This document shows, piece after piece, positions 18,116 to 27,470 of a DNA stretch of 64,000 nucleotides. The notes beneath the pieces were generated by a model. That model had not been told where the DNA came from. It worked only from the letters and a program-made list of their open reading frames with translations, and ran no database searches. The stretch covers positions 7,375,501 through 7,439,500 of the forward strand of contig NZ_CP107985.1 in the NCBI RefSeq assembly GCF_036108815.1. Direction: 5' to 3'. Made by a program: the position numbers and the translations under genes. The number at the start of each line of letters is the position of its first letter. Position 1 is the first letter of the stretch. Source of the stretch: Streptomyces sp. NBC_00353 (GTDB lineage: Bacteria > Actinomycetota > Actinomycetes > Streptomycetales > Streptomycetaceae).

Positions 18116-20609
18116 GCCGTGCCGACGTGTACCGGGTCGCCTCCACCGTCGTCGGGTCCTCCGGCCACGGATGCTTCGGGTAGCGGCCGCGCAGCTCCGC
18201 CCGCACCGCCCGGTATCCGTCCCGCCAGAACGACGCCAGATCCGCGGTGACCGCCGCCGGGCGGCCCGCGGGGGAGAGCAGATGGACGAGGACGGGCACC
18301 CCGGCCACCTTCGGTGTCTCGGTGAGACCGAACAGCTCCTGGAGCTTCACCGCAAGCACGGGCTGATCGCCGCCGTACTCCACCCGGATCCGCGACCCGC
18401 TCGGCACCTCGATGCGCTCCGGTGCCAGCTCGTCCAGCCGGGCCGCCTCGCCGGTCGCCCACGGCAGGAGCCGCCGCAGCGCCTGCCCGGCGTCGATCCT
18501 CGCCAGGTCGGAGCGGCGGCGGGCCCGGGACAGTTCGGGCTCCAGCCACTCCTCGGTACGGGCCAGCAGCGCACCGTCCGACACATCCGGCCACGGGGTG
18601 CCCAGCTCCCGGTGCAGAAAGGCGAGCCGCTCGCGCAGCTGCCCGGTCTCCCGGCTCCAGCGCAGCAGCCCGAGCCCCTCGCGCCCGAGCCCGTCCACCA
18701 GCGCCGCCCGCACCAGCTCGGGCCTCGGCTGCTTCAGCGCGCGCGCCGACAGTTCGACGGCGCCCAGCCGTTCCACCGAGCGCGCCACCACATCGCCGTC
18801 CACCCAGCGGACCTCCTCACCGGAGAACCGCAGATGCCCGGCGGCCAGCCGCGCCGTGTCCTCGTCGATGACGGCGGCGAGCCGCACCCGGGCGGACGCC
18901 GCGTGCGCCGGCCGGTCCGCGACCGCGACGGCCAGCCACGGCGCACTGCGCAGCCGGGACCCGTCCCGCAGCTCCGCGCCGGTCCCCGACGCCATCAGGA
19001 AGGCCCCTTCGCCGCGGGCCCGCGCCACCCGCTCCGGAAACGCCAGCGCCGCCACCAGGCCGACGGCCGCATCGTCCGAACCACCCCGGCCGGATCCCTC
19101 GCCGCTGCTCTCGATGGACGACGACAGCCGCCGTACCTCCTGCCGCCAGCGCGCGGCATAGCCGTCCCCGCCCCGTCGTGCGGTACGCAGTGCGGCCGCC
19201 AGATCGTCCCCGTACTCCCGCGGCGGCTCCTCGCTCAGCAGCGCCACCACCTCGGCCGCCCGGCGGCTGCCGACCTCGGCCGCACCGTCCAGGAGCGCCC
19301 GCGCGAGCCGCGGATGCAGACCCAGCCGGGACATCCGTACGCCCCGGTCGGTCACCCGGCCGTCCGCGTCCACCGCGCCGACCGCCGTCAGCGTCTCGCG
19401 GGCCACGCCCATCGCTCCGGCCGGCGGCGGATCCAGGAGCGCCAGACCCGACGCGTCCGGATCGCCCCAGCACGCCGCCTGCAGCGCGAACGCCGCCAGA
19501 TCGGCCACCTTGATCTCCGGCGACGGGAATCGCGCCAGCCGCCCGTCCTCCCCCTGCTCCCAGCACCGGTACACCGCGCCCGGTGCCTCACGCCCGGCCC
19601 GGCCCGCCCGCTGCCTCCCCGCCGCCTGCGAGGCCCGTACCGTCGTCAGCGCGCTCAGCCCGCGCGCATGATCGGTACGCGGTTCCCTGGCCAGGCCCGA
19701 ATCGACGACGATCCGCACCCCCGGCACGGTCAGCGACGACTCGGCGACGGAGGTCGCGAGCACCACCCGGCGGCCTTCCGACGAACCCGCCAGCACGGCG
19801 TCCTGCACCGCCGCCGGAGCCCGCCCGTGCACCTGCAGAACCTCTGCGGGCACCCCCGCCAGCTGTCCCGCGACGCGGCCGATCTCACCGACGCCCGGCA
19901 GGAAACACAGCACATCGCCGTCCCGCTCCGCGAGCGCCCGGCGCACCATCGAGGCGACATGCGTCAGCAGCGCCGGGTCGACCCGCATCCCGTGCGGCGG
20001 CCTGACCGGCCTCACCGGCGGGGCCCACACCACCTCCACCGGGTGCGACACGCCCTGCGCCTCGACGACCGGTGCGTCACCGAGCAGCCGGGCCCAGCCC
20101 TGCGCGTCCGTCGTCGCCGACGCGGCGACCAGCCGCAGATCGGGCCGGATCGCCTCCCGTACATCGAGGAGGAACGCGGCGACCGTGTCCGCGTCCAGAT
20201 GCCGTTCGTGGCACTCGTCGATGATCACCGCATCGACCCCGGCGAGCTCCTGGTCGCGCTGGAGCCGTTGCAGGAGCACGCCGGTGGTCACGACCTCCAC
20301 CACCGTGTCGCGCCCCACGACACGCTCCCCGCGGACGGTGAACCCGACGCGCCGCCCGGTCTGCTCCCCGAGGAGCCACGCCATCCGCCGCGCCGCCGCG
20401 CGGGCAGCGATCCGGCGCGGCTCGGCGACCACCACACGGCGCGCGGGCCCGCCGCCGACCAGGCCCGCGAGGACCAGCGGGACCAGCGTCGTCTTGCCGG
20501 TGCCGGGCGGTGCGCAGAGCACCGCGACACCCCGGTCGTCGAGCGCCTGCCGGAGCGCGGGCACGGCGGTACGGACGGGCAGCCGGTCGAGGGCGTCGGT
20601 ACGGATCAC
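18102..20609 (-). CDS. hrpB: ATP-dependent RNA helicase HrpB
   Basis: 835 aa, DEAH/RHA superfamily 2. Motif I is APPGTGKTTLV, motif II IIDECHERHLD (DECH form) and motif III VAASATTDA. Motif VI (QRAGRAGR) lies in SQAAGRQRAGRAGREAPG. The helicase-associated HA2 domain follows, then the HrpB-specific C-terminal domain ending KHPWPEDPTTVEATRYTS. The length matches the family (about 800-840 aa). The cellular substrate in Streptomyces is not established. It is single-gene and convergent with the DUF3068 gene. Confidence 0.94.
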   Translation of the reverse strand: MIRTDALDRLPVRTAVPALRQALDDRGVAVLCAPPGTGKTTLVPLVLAGLVGGGPARRVVVAEPRRIAARAAARRMAWLLGEQTGRRVGFTVRGERVVGRDTVVEVVTTGVLLQRLQRDQELAGVDAVIIDECHERHLDADTVAAFLLDVREAIRPDLRLVAASATTDAQGWARLLGDAPVVEAQGVSHPVEVVWAPPVRPVRPPHGMRVDPALLTHVASMVRRALAERDGDVLCFLPGVGEIGRVAGQLAGVPAEVLQVHGRAPAAVQDAVLAGSSEGRRVVLATSVAESSLTVPGVRIVVDSGLAREPRTDHARGLSALTTVRASQAAGRQRAGRAGREAPGAVYRCWEQGEDGRLARFPSPEIKVADLAAFALQAACWGDPDASGLALLDPPPAGAMGVARETLTAVGAVDADGRVTDRGVRMSRLGLHPRLARALLDGAAEVGSRRAAEVVALLSEEPPREYGDDLAAALRTARRGGDGYAARWRQEVRRLSSSIESSGEGSGRGGSDDAAVGLVAALAFPERVARARGEGAFLMASGTGAELRDGSRLRSAPWLAVAVADRPAHAASARVRLAAVIDEDTARLAAGHLRFSGEEVRWVDGDVVARSVERLGAVELSARALKQPRPELVRAALVDGLGREGLGLLRWSRETGQLRERLAFLHRELGTPWPDVSDGALLARTEEWLEPELSRARRRSDLARIDAGQALRRLLPWATGEAARLDELAPERIEVPSGSRIRVEYGGDQPVLAVKLQELFGLTETPKVAGVPVLVHLLSPAGRPAAVTADLASFWRDGYRAVRAELRGRYPKHPWPEDPTTVEATRYTSARLRRE

Positions 20610-20712
20610 GCCCCCAGTCTCGTACGACCGGCGCCCGGTACCGCACGGCGGGCGCTCAGTCCGGTAGGACCTGGTCGGCGCACGGGTCCCGTACGCCGTG
20701 CGGCAGGAATGC

Positions 20713-21525
20713 TCAGTCGCGTACGCAGACGAAGATTGCCGTGCCCGGGATCAGGTTTCCGCGCAGCGGGGACCAGCCGCCCCACTCCTGGTCGTTCCAG
20801 GCCGGCCACTCCGGCTCGACCAGGTCGAGCAGCCGGAACCCGCCGGCCACCACGTCCCGCACCCGGTCGCCCACCGTCCGGTGGTGCTCGACGTACACGG
20901 CGTTGCCCTGCTCGTCCTGCTCGACGTACGGAGTGCGGTCGAAGTACGAGGCGGCGACCGACAGGCCCTCGGGGCCCGGCTCGTCGGGGAACGCCCAGCG
21001 GATCGGGTGCGTCACCGAGAAGACCCAGCGGCCCCCCGGGCGCAGCACCCGGTGCACCTCGCGGAAGACCTGGACCGGGTCGGCGACGAACGGCACCGCA
21101 CCGTAGGCGGAGCAGGCCAGGTCGAAGGAGCCGTCCCGGAACGGCAGCACCCCGGCATCCGCCTCCACGAGCGGCACCCCGCCGCCGATCCGCAGCGCGT
21201 GCTGGAGCTGGCGGTGGGAGAGGTCGAGGGCGACGGGGCGGGCGCCGCGGGCCGCCAGCCAGCGCGAGCACTGCGCCGCGCCCGCGCCGATCTCCAGGAC
21301 GGCCAGGCCGCTCAGCGACTCGGCGGGTCCGAGCAGACCGGCGTCGGCCTCGTCGAGACCTTCCGGACCCCAGACGAAACGGTCGTCGCCGAGGAAGGCG
21401 CCGTGGTCGCTCTGGTACTCGTCGGCGTGCCGGTCCCACCAGCCGCGACTGGCCCGGCTGCTCTCCGCTTTCCCGGCGCTGCGGCGTGTCGCTTCGGGTT
21501 CGGCGGTGTAGATCTCTTGGCTCAT
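20713..21525 (-). CDS. Class I SAM-dependent methyltransferase
   Basis: 270 aa. The SAM-binding motif I is LAVLEIGAGAAQCSRWLA, followed by VALDLSHRQLQHAL (motif II acidic residue) and FDLACSAYGAVPFVADPVQV and FREVHRVLRPGGRWVFSVTH (motif IV/post). The protein starts with an unusual head SRGWWDRHADEYQSDHGAFL, shared by a Streptomyces/mycobacterial group of methyltransferases of unknown substrate. It is divergent from rpsA across a 397-bp intergenic region that holds a palindrome and the rpsA promoter. Confidence 0.88.
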   Translation of the reverse strand: MSQEIYTAEPEATRRSAGKAESSRASRGWWDRHADEYQSDHGAFLGDDRFVWGPEGLDEADAGLLGPAESLSGLAVLEIGAGAAQCSRWLAARGARPVALDLSHRQLQHALRIGGGVPLVEADAGVLPFRDGSFDLACSAYGAVPFVADPVQVFREVHRVLRPGGRWVFSVTHPIRWAFPDEPGPEGLSVAASYFDRTPYVEQDEQGNAVYVEHHRTVGDRVRDVVAGGFRLLDLVEPEWPAWNDQEWGGWSPLRGNLIPGTAIFVCVRD

Positions 21526-21587
21526 CGTGTCCGTCGTTGTAGTTTGCCTTCACCCCGTTGCACGCGGTACGTACCTTGGGGGTACTT

Positions 21588-21609
21588 GTGAGTACGGAAC
21601 CGTACTCAC
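21588..21609. promoter_or_regulatory. Near-perfect 22-bp palindrome, candidate operator
   Basis: GTGAGTACGG (21588-21597), two central bases AA, then CCGTACTCAC (21600-21609): 10 bp of perfect dyad symmetry. It lies 63 bp upstream of the methyltransferase start and about 88 bp upstream of the rpsA -35 element. Its form suits a dimeric repressor (TetR-like) site or an RNA hairpin. The regulator is unknown. Confidence 0.6.
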
Positions 21610-21696
21610 GCAACACGGCCGGGGCCGATGTGGCCTCGGAGAACAAGAATTGTGTCGGGTTTGGGCCTTTGTGCCCCGGGTGTCCGCCTTCGCGCA

Positions 21697-21725
21697 TTGA
21701 CCCTGCCCGGCTGCCCCCGTATGCT
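21697..21725 (+). promoter_or_regulatory. rpsA housekeeping promoter
   Basis: TTGACC (21697-21702), an exact 17-bp spacer and TATGCT (21720-21725) make a near-consensus sigma-70-type (HrdB) promoter. A start near 21732 gives an rpsA leader of about 190 nt. Confidence 0.8.
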
Positions 21726-21922
21726 ACAAGTTGCGCTGCGAGCCTGCGCGCCTCAGACCTAGCAGGCCGCGCTTGCGTCTGTTGTATGTCCCCTCGGTTC
21801 ACGAGGCGCCTCCCGCTCGCGGGTCGGGCGCTTCCCAGGCTGTCCGGCTTCTGCAGAGGCGATACGGGCTCACGGCGTAGCAGTACCTACGACTCACTGT
21901 CCGTACCGGAGCCCTTTCCCAC

Positions 21923-23437
21923 ATGACGAGCAGCACCGAGACCACCGCCACCACTCCGCAGGTTGCGGTCAACGACATCGGCGACGCGGACGCGTTCCTC
22001 GCGGCGATCGACGAGACGATCAAGTACTTCAACGACGGCGACATCGTTGACGGTGTCATCGTCAAGGTTGACCGGGACGAGGTTCTCCTCGACATCGGTT
22101 ACAAGACCGAAGGCGTCATCCCGAGCCGCGAGCTCTCGATCAAGCACGACGTCGACCCGAACGAGGTCGTCAAGGTCGGCGACGAGATCGAGGCCCTGGT
22201 TCTCCAGAAGGAGGACAAGGAAGGCCGCCTGATCCTCTCGAAGAAGCGCGCTCAGTACGAGCGTGCCTGGGGCACCATCGAGAAGATCAAGGAAGAAGAC
22301 GGCATCGTCACCGGTACCGTCATCGAGGTCGTCAAGGGTGGTCTCATCCTCGACATCGGCCTCCGTGGCTTCCTCCCGGCGTCGCTCGTCGAGATGCGTC
22401 GTGTCCGCGACCTTCAGCCCTACGTGGGCAAGGAGCTCGAGGCGAAGATCATCGAGCTGGACAAGAACCGCAACAACGTGGTCCTGTCCCGCCGTGCCTG
22501 GCTCGAGCAGACCCAGAGCGAGGTCCGTCAGACCTTCCTCACGACCCTGCAGAAGGGCCAGGTCCGCTCCGGCGTCGTCTCCTCGATCGTCAACTTCGGT
22601 GCGTTCGTGGACCTCGGTGGCGTCGACGGTCTCGTGCACGTCTCCGAGCTCTCCTGGAAGCACATCGACCACCCCTCCGAGGTTGTCGAGGTCGGCCAGG
22701 AAGTCACCGTCGAGGTTCTCGACGTCGACATGGACCGCGAGCGCGTCTCGCTGTCGCTCAAGGCGACGCAGGAAGACCCGTGGCAGCAGTTCGCCCGTAC
22801 GCACCAGATCGGGCAGGTCGTTCCCGGTAAGGTCACGAAGCTCGTTCCGTTCGGTGCGTTCGTGCGCGTCGACGAGGGCATCGAGGGTCTGGTCCACATC
22901 TCCGAGCTGGCCGAGCGCCACGTGGAGATCCCGGAGCAGGTCGTCCAGGTCAACGACGAGATCTTCGTCAAGGTCATCGACATCGACCTCGAGCGTCGTC
23001 GCATCAGCCTCTCGCTGAAGCAGGCCAACGAGTCCTTCGGTGCCGACCCGGCGTCGGTCGAGTTCGACCCGACCCTGTACGGCATGGCCGCGTCCTACGA
23101 CGACCAGGGCAACTACATCTACCCCGAGGGCTTCGACCCCGAGACCAACGACTGGCTCGAGGGCTACGAGACCCAGCGCGAGGCGTGGGAGACGCAGTAC
23201 GCCGAGGCGCAGCAGCGCTTCGAGCAGCACCAGGCCCAGGTCATCAAGTCCCGCGAGGCCGACGAGGCCGCTGCGGCCGAGGGCGCTGCTGCCCCGGCCG
23301 GCGGTACCCCGGCTGCCTCGGGTGGCACCGGTGGCGGCGGCTCGTACTCCTCGGAGTCCGCGGACAACTCCGGCGCCCTGGCGTCGGACGAGGCCCTGGC
23401 TGCCCTGCGCGAGAAGCTGGCGGGCGGCCAGAGCTGA
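21923..23437 (+). CDS. rpsA: 30S ribosomal protein S1
   Basis: 504 aa. Four S1 RNA-binding repeats are visible at about 38-105, 122-190, 208-275 and 293-360; the last two read SSIVNFGAFVDLGGVDGLVH and TKLVPFGAFVRVDEGIEGLV. E. coli S1 has six; four repeats plus an acidic/Gly-rich tail is the actinobacterial form. S1 recruits mRNA to the 30S subunit. The gene has its own strong promoter, a leader of about 190 nt and a long-stem terminator. The ribosome binding site is only GGAG about 13 nt upstream. Codon use is strongly biased, as expected for high expression. Confidence 0.96.
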   Translation: MTSSTETTATTPQVAVNDIGDADAFLAAIDETIKYFNDGDIVDGVIVKVDRDEVLLDIGYKTEGVIPSRELSIKHDVDPNEVVKVGDEIEALVLQKEDKEGRLILSKKRAQYERAWGTIEKIKEEDGIVTGTVIEVVKGGLILDIGLRGFLPASLVEMRRVRDLQPYVGKELEAKIIELDKNRNNVVLSRRAWLEQTQSEVRQTFLTTLQKGQVRSGVVSSIVNFGAFVDLGGVDGLVHVSELSWKHIDHPSEVVEVGQEVTVEVLDVDMDRERVSLSLKATQEDPWQQFARTHQIGQVVPGKVTKLVPFGAFVRVDEGIEGLVHISELAERHVEIPEQVVQVNDEIFVKVIDIDLERRRISLSLKQANESFGADPASVEFDPTLYGMAASYDDQGNYIYPEGFDPETNDWLEGYETQREAWETQYAEAQQRFEQHQAQVIKSREADEAAAAEGAAAPAGGTPAASGGTGGGGSYSSESADNSGALASDEALAALREKLAGGQS

Positions 23438-23478
23438 CGCTCTGACCCTCCGGTCGGTCATCGACTGCAGTAGCTGAC

Positions 23479-23516
23479 GAGTGAGGCCCGCTCCCTTCGG
23501 GGAGCGGGCCTCACTC
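23479..23516 (+). terminator. rpsA terminator, UUCG tetraloop
   Basis: A perfect 17-bp inverted repeat (23479-23495 with 23500-23516) closed by a TTCG tetraloop and followed by GTTTTC. It also faces the 3' end of the beta-helix gene (stop 23533). Confidence 0.95.
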
Positions 23517-23532
23517 GTTTTCGCGGCCGGGG

Positions 23533-24495
23533 TTACGGCGTGACCGTGATGTTGGTCAGGCCGTTGCCGCCGGTGACCGTGTTGCTGCTGTAGACGGTGG
23601 TCGGGCAGCTCGCGCTGTAGTTGGTGACGTTGAAGGCGATCCGCTTGTCGCCCGTGGAGCCGGACAGGTCCGAGGTGTTGTCGCGGAACACGGTGCCGCA
23701 GCCCCAGCCGCTCTGCTGGGTGTGGGTCTCGAAGCCGTTGTCGGTCGTACGGGAGCCCGTGTTGCCCTCGACCAGGACGTCATTGCCCTTCACGTCGACC
23801 CAGGAGTCGTCGTAGTTGGCGCCGGTCAGCCCGCTGCCGTCGAAGGTGTTGCCGATGATCTTCGCTCCGGTGGTGCCTTCCTTGATGTCGACGTTCTCCC
23901 CGCCGACGCCCGGCCCGATCGTGTTGTTCAGGATCTGCACCTGGTCGCTGCGGTCGGTGAGATCACCGGCCGTGCCGACGTAGACGCCCTCGCCCATGCC
24001 GCGGCCGTCGTGCCCGGTGTCGTAGATCCGCGAGTTCCTGATGACGCCGTTCGTGCTGGACTTGCGGAAGTGCACGCCCTCCATGTCCAGGTCGTGCACG
24101 GTCACCGAGTCGATGACGACGCCGTTGGCGGCGTCGGCCATGATGCCTTTCTGGCCGCCGGTGACGGTGACGCCCTGGACGGTCCAGTAGGAGGCACCGT
24201 TGAGGTGGAGCCCGTAGCCGCCGGCTGCGGTGAGGACCGCCCCGGCCGAGCCGGTGAGGGTGATCCGGGCGGAGGCGGTGCCGGGGGCGGTCGCCTTGAA
24301 GTTGCCGGTGTACGTGCCGTCGGCGAGCCGGATCGTGTTGCCGGGGACCGCTGCGGCCAGGGCCGTCTTGAGCTGGGCGGCGGTGCTCACGTCGATGACC
24401 GTGGCGGCGCCGGCGGCGGTGGCGGAGACGGGAGTCAGGCCTCCGGTGGCGAGCGCCGTGGCCAGCAGGGCGGGGAGCAGCGTGCGGGTACGCAT
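23533..24495 (-). CDS. Secreted right-handed parallel beta-helix protein (pectate-lyase-like fold)
   Basis: 320 aa. A signal peptide (MRTRTLLPALLATALATGG, cleaved after about 30 residues) exports it. The mature part opens with VSTAAQLKTALAAAVPGNTI, as in chondroitinase B and polysaccharide-lyase-6-like proteins, and continues with PbH1 repeats such as NGVVIDSVTVHDLDMEGVHF and SDQVQILNNTIGPGVGGENV. Two Cys near the C-terminus (SGWGCGTVF and SASCPTTV) may form a disulfide. A carbohydrate-active role is likely from the fold, but no catalytic residues can be assigned. It is convergent with rpsA. Confidence 0.85.
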   Translation of the reverse strand: MRTRTLLPALLATALATGGLTPVSATAAGAATVIDVSTAAQLKTALAAAVPGNTIRLADGTYTGNFKATAPGTASARITLTGSAGAVLTAAGGYGLHLNGASYWTVQGVTVTGGQKGIMADAANGVVIDSVTVHDLDMEGVHFRKSSTNGVIRNSRIYDTGHDGRGMGEGVYVGTAGDLTDRSDQVQILNNTIGPGVGGENVDIKEGTTGAKIIGNTFDGSGLTGANYDDSWVDVKGNDVLVEGNTGSRTTDNGFETHTQQSGWGCGTVFRDNTSDLSGSTGDKRIAFNVTNYSASCPTTVYSSNTVTGGNGLTNITVTP

Positions 24496-24740
24496 GGGGG
24501 TGCCTTCCCGTCGAAGGAGTGCGAGCCGTTCTTGTACATGAATATGGGGCGTATGTCTGAACGTGCTGCCCAGTGACGGTAGGGATGGGGCGTGCCCCTG
24601 TCAAGGTCTGGACCATTGTTCGGCTACCGCCGTCGCGCGGTGAACAGAGAGAAACGTGCGGGATACACGAGTAACTGACGGGCCGTAACACGCGCTTGCC
24701 AGGATCCCGGCAACGTCAAGATCTGAACGGGAGCCGGGAC

Positions 24741-26357
24741 ATGACGCACACTTCGAACAACTCGCCCTCGGCGACGGGCGCGAGCCGCCGCAGCTTTCTG
24801 CGCCAGGTCGGGATCACCGGTGGGGCGGGCGCGATGTTCGCGACCATGGGAGCCCTCGGCCTCGCCCCCACTGCCCAGGCCGCACAACGCGAACCCGCCT
24901 TCCACGCCCCGAGCAAGGGTGACTTCACGCTGAAGGGGAAGGGGGCGGCCAAGGTCGTCGTCGTCGGCGGCGGCATCGCCGGACTCGCTGCCGCATACGA
25001 GCTGGGCAAGGCCGGCTACGACTGTACGGTCCTGGAGGCGCGGAGCCGTACCGGCGGGCGCAACTTCACCGTGCGCGGCGGCGATTCCACCACCGACATC
25101 CATGGCAACCGGCAGACCGCCCGCTTCAGCGACGGGCAGTACATGAACGCGGGACCCGCCCGGATTCCGCAATGGATGGTCACCCTCGACTACTGTCGCG
25201 AACTCGGCGTCCCCATCGAGGTGTTCACCAATGTGAACGCCAACGCCTATATCTTCAACGAGAAGGCCGGCATGAAGGCGCCGGTCCGCTACCGCACCGC
25301 CAAGGCCGATGTGTACGGCTATGTGGCCGAACTCCTCGCCAAGGCCACCGACAAGGGCGCCCTCGACCGTCGGATCACCGTGGACGACCAGGAGCGACTC
25401 CTGGAATTCCTCAAGGACTTCGGAGACATCGGCGACACGCTCGACTACACCGGCAGCGCCCGGCGCGGGTACCGCGTCGACCCCGCTGCCGCCGGAACCC
25501 CCGGCGAGGAACTCGGCTCCGTACCGTCCGCCTCCGAGGTCTTCGCGAGCGGCGTCGGACGCTACTTCTCCTTCGAGTTCGAGTACGACCAGGCCATGCT
25601 GATGTTCCAGCCGGTCGGCGGTATGGACCGGATACCCGCAGCCCTCACCCGGGCGATAGGTGAGCGCAGGATCCGCACCGGAGCCGCCGTCAGCAAAATC
25701 ACCGACACGGCTCACGGCGTCACCGTCACGTACACCCAGGACGGACACACCCGCACCATCGACGCGGACTACTGCATCGCCGCCCTGCCGCCCAACATCC
25801 TCGCCAAGACCGCCCACAACCTCGGCCCCGCCGTACAGACCGCGCTGGAGGCCTGCAAGCCGTCCTCGGCCGGCAAGATCGGCCTGGAGTACCGCAGCCG
25901 CTGGTGGGAGACCGACCACCGGATCTACGGCGGCATCACCGAGACCGACATGGATCTGTCACACATCTGGTACCCGTCGTACGGTCACAACGGCGCGCGC
26001 GGCACTCTCATCGGGTACTACAACTACGGTGCGCAGGCCGACGCGTACGCCGCACTCACCCCGAGCGAGCGGGAGGCGCGTGCCGTCGCCCAGGGCGTGA
26101 AGATCCACGGCGAGAAGTACCGCACGGAACTCGCCTCGTCCTTCTCCCACCACTGGCGTCAGACCCCGCACCTGGAGGCCGCCTGGCACTCGCTGGCCGG
26201 TGGCCCCGACGCCCCCGTCTTCGCGCCGCTCAACCAGGCCGCCGGACGCGTCTACTTCGCCGGTGACTACCTGAGCTACGCCGACGCCTGGCAGCACGGC
26301 GCCTTCAGTTCCGCACGGAAGGCGGTCACCGCACTGCACACGCGCGTCCTGGCGTAA
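24741..26357 (+). CDS. Tat-exported flavin monoamine/amino-acid oxidase family protein
   Basis: 538 aa from ATG 24741. A twin-arginine leader SRRSFLRQVGITGGAG exports the folded flavoprotein. The FAD dinucleotide-binding fold is KVVVVGGGIAGLAAAYELG with the downstream Glu in VLEARSRTGGR. The C-terminal FAD motif is VYFAGDYLSYADAWQHGAF. These features place it with flavin amine oxidases and L-amino-acid oxidases, which oxidise an amine to an imine with release of H2O2. The substrate is not known. The gene is single, divergent from the beta-helix gene, and has a hairpin after it. Confidence 0.9.
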   Translation: MTHTSNNSPSATGASRRSFLRQVGITGGAGAMFATMGALGLAPTAQAAQREPAFHAPSKGDFTLKGKGAAKVVVVGGGIAGLAAAYELGKAGYDCTVLEARSRTGGRNFTVRGGDSTTDIHGNRQTARFSDGQYMNAGPARIPQWMVTLDYCRELGVPIEVFTNVNANAYIFNEKAGMKAPVRYRTAKADVYGYVAELLAKATDKGALDRRITVDDQERLLEFLKDFGDIGDTLDYTGSARRGYRVDPAAAGTPGEELGSVPSASEVFASGVGRYFSFEFEYDQAMLMFQPVGGMDRIPAALTRAIGERRIRTGAAVSKITDTAHGVTVTYTQDGHTRTIDADYCIAALPPNILAKTAHNLGPAVQTALEACKPSSAGKIGLEYRSRWWETDHRIYGGITETDMDLSHIWYPSYGHNGARGTLIGYYNYGAQADAYAALTPSEREARAVAQGVKIHGEKYRTELASSFSHHWRQTPHLEAAWHSLAGGPDAPVFAPLNQAAGRVYFAGDYLSYADAWQHGAFSSARKAVTALHTRVLA

Positions 26358-26366
26358 ACACCCTGT

Positions 26367-26401
26367 GAAAGGGCACGTGCAGGGAATGCCCGTGCCCTTT
26401 C
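26367..26401 (+). terminator. Hairpin after the flavin oxidase gene
   Basis: GAAAGGGCACG (26367-26377) pairs with CGTGCCCTTTC (26391-26401): 11 bp with a 13-nt loop, beginning 10 bp after the stop. Confidence 0.8.
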
Positions 26402-26440
26402 GGACGTTCTTCCCTAGGAACACGAGGAGGAGCGGTAACC

Positions 26441-27379
26441 GTGCCTGATCCGCAGAGTTTGTACGAATGGGAGCCGAAGGGCCTGGCCGTCGTCGACATG
26501 GCGCTCGCCCAGGAGTCGGCCGGCCTGGTCATGCTCTACCACTTCGAGGGATACATCGACGCGGGTGAGACGGGCGAGCAGATCGTGGACGGCCTGCTCG
26601 AATCGCTGCCGCACCAGGTCGTGGCCCGCTTCGACCACGACAGGCTCGTCGACTACCGCGCACGGCGCCCGCTGCTGACGTTCAAGCGTGACCGCTGGTC
26701 GGGGTACGAGACCCCGACGCTGGACGTCCGGGTGGTCCAGGACGCCACCGGGGCGCCTTTCCTGCTGCTGTCCGGGCCCGAGCCGGACGTGGAGTGGGAG
26801 AGGTTCGCCGCAGCCGTCGAGCAGATCGTCGAGCGGCTGGGCGTCCGCCTCTCCGTCAACTTCCACGGCATCCCGATGGGCGTCCCGCACACGCGCCCGG
26901 TCGGCATCACCCCGCACGGCAACCGCACGGACCTGATGCCGGGCCACCGCAGCCCGTTCGACGAGGCGCAGGTCCCCGGCTCCGCCGAGGCCCTGGTGGA
27001 GTACCGGCTGATGCAGGCCGGACACGACGTCCTCGGTGTCGCCACCCACGTGCCGCACTACGTCGCCCGCTCCGCCTACCCGGACGCCGCGCTCACCGCG
27101 CTGGAGGCGATCACGGCCGCGACCGGACTGGTCCTGCCGAGCATCGCCCACTCGCTGCGCACGGAGGCGCACCGCACACAGACCGAGATCGACCGCCAGA
27201 TCGACCAGGGCGACGAGGAGCTCGTCTCGCTCGTCGAGGGGCTCGAGCACCAGTACGACGCGATCGCGGGCTCCGAGACGCGCGGCAACCTGGTCGCGGA
27301 ATCGGTCGACCTGCCGTCGGCCGACGAGATCGGCCTCGAATTCGAGCGGTTCCTCGCCGAGCGGGAGGGCGACGCCTGA
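26441..27379 (+). CDS. PAC2 family protein (proteasome-assembly-chaperone-like)
   Basis: 312 aa from GTG 26441 behind GAGGAGG. The PAC2 fold is recognisable from VMLYHFEGYIDAGETGEQIV at the N-terminus and LLLSGPEPDVEWERFAAAVE with NFHGIPMGVPHTRPVG in the middle. The C-terminal 90 residues are a helical region with many acidic pairs (IDRQIDQGDEELVSLVEGLE). Actinobacteria carry the 20S proteasome, and this family is the bacterial/archaeal relative of proteasome-assembly chaperones, but a chaperone role is not demonstrated. It is followed 91 bp later by coaE. Confidence 0.9.
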   Translation: MPDPQSLYEWEPKGLAVVDMALAQESAGLVMLYHFEGYIDAGETGEQIVDGLLESLPHQVVARFDHDRLVDYRARRPLLTFKRDRWSGYETPTLDVRVVQDATGAPFLLLSGPEPDVEWERFAAAVEQIVERLGVRLSVNFHGIPMGVPHTRPVGITPHGNRTDLMPGHRSPFDEAQVPGSAEALVEYRLMQAGHDVLGVATHVPHYVARSAYPDAALTALEAITAATGLVLPSIAHSLRTEAHRTQTEIDRQIDQGDEELVSLVEGLEHQYDAIAGSETRGNLVAESVDLPSADEIGLEFERFLAEREGDA

Positions 27380-27470
27380 CGGATCGGCGCGGGCGATGCC
27401 GTGCCCTGGCGGGCGGGTGCGCCGTGACCGGGCCATGACCGGCCGGGGGTCGCGCATTAGGCTGCCGACC

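Noticed and set aside
18171..21542. A plus-strand open frame of over 1,100 codons opposite hrpB and the methyltransferase
   Set aside because: It is antisense to two genes with clear motifs and is only open because of high GC at third positions; its product is Arg/Pro-rich with no domain.
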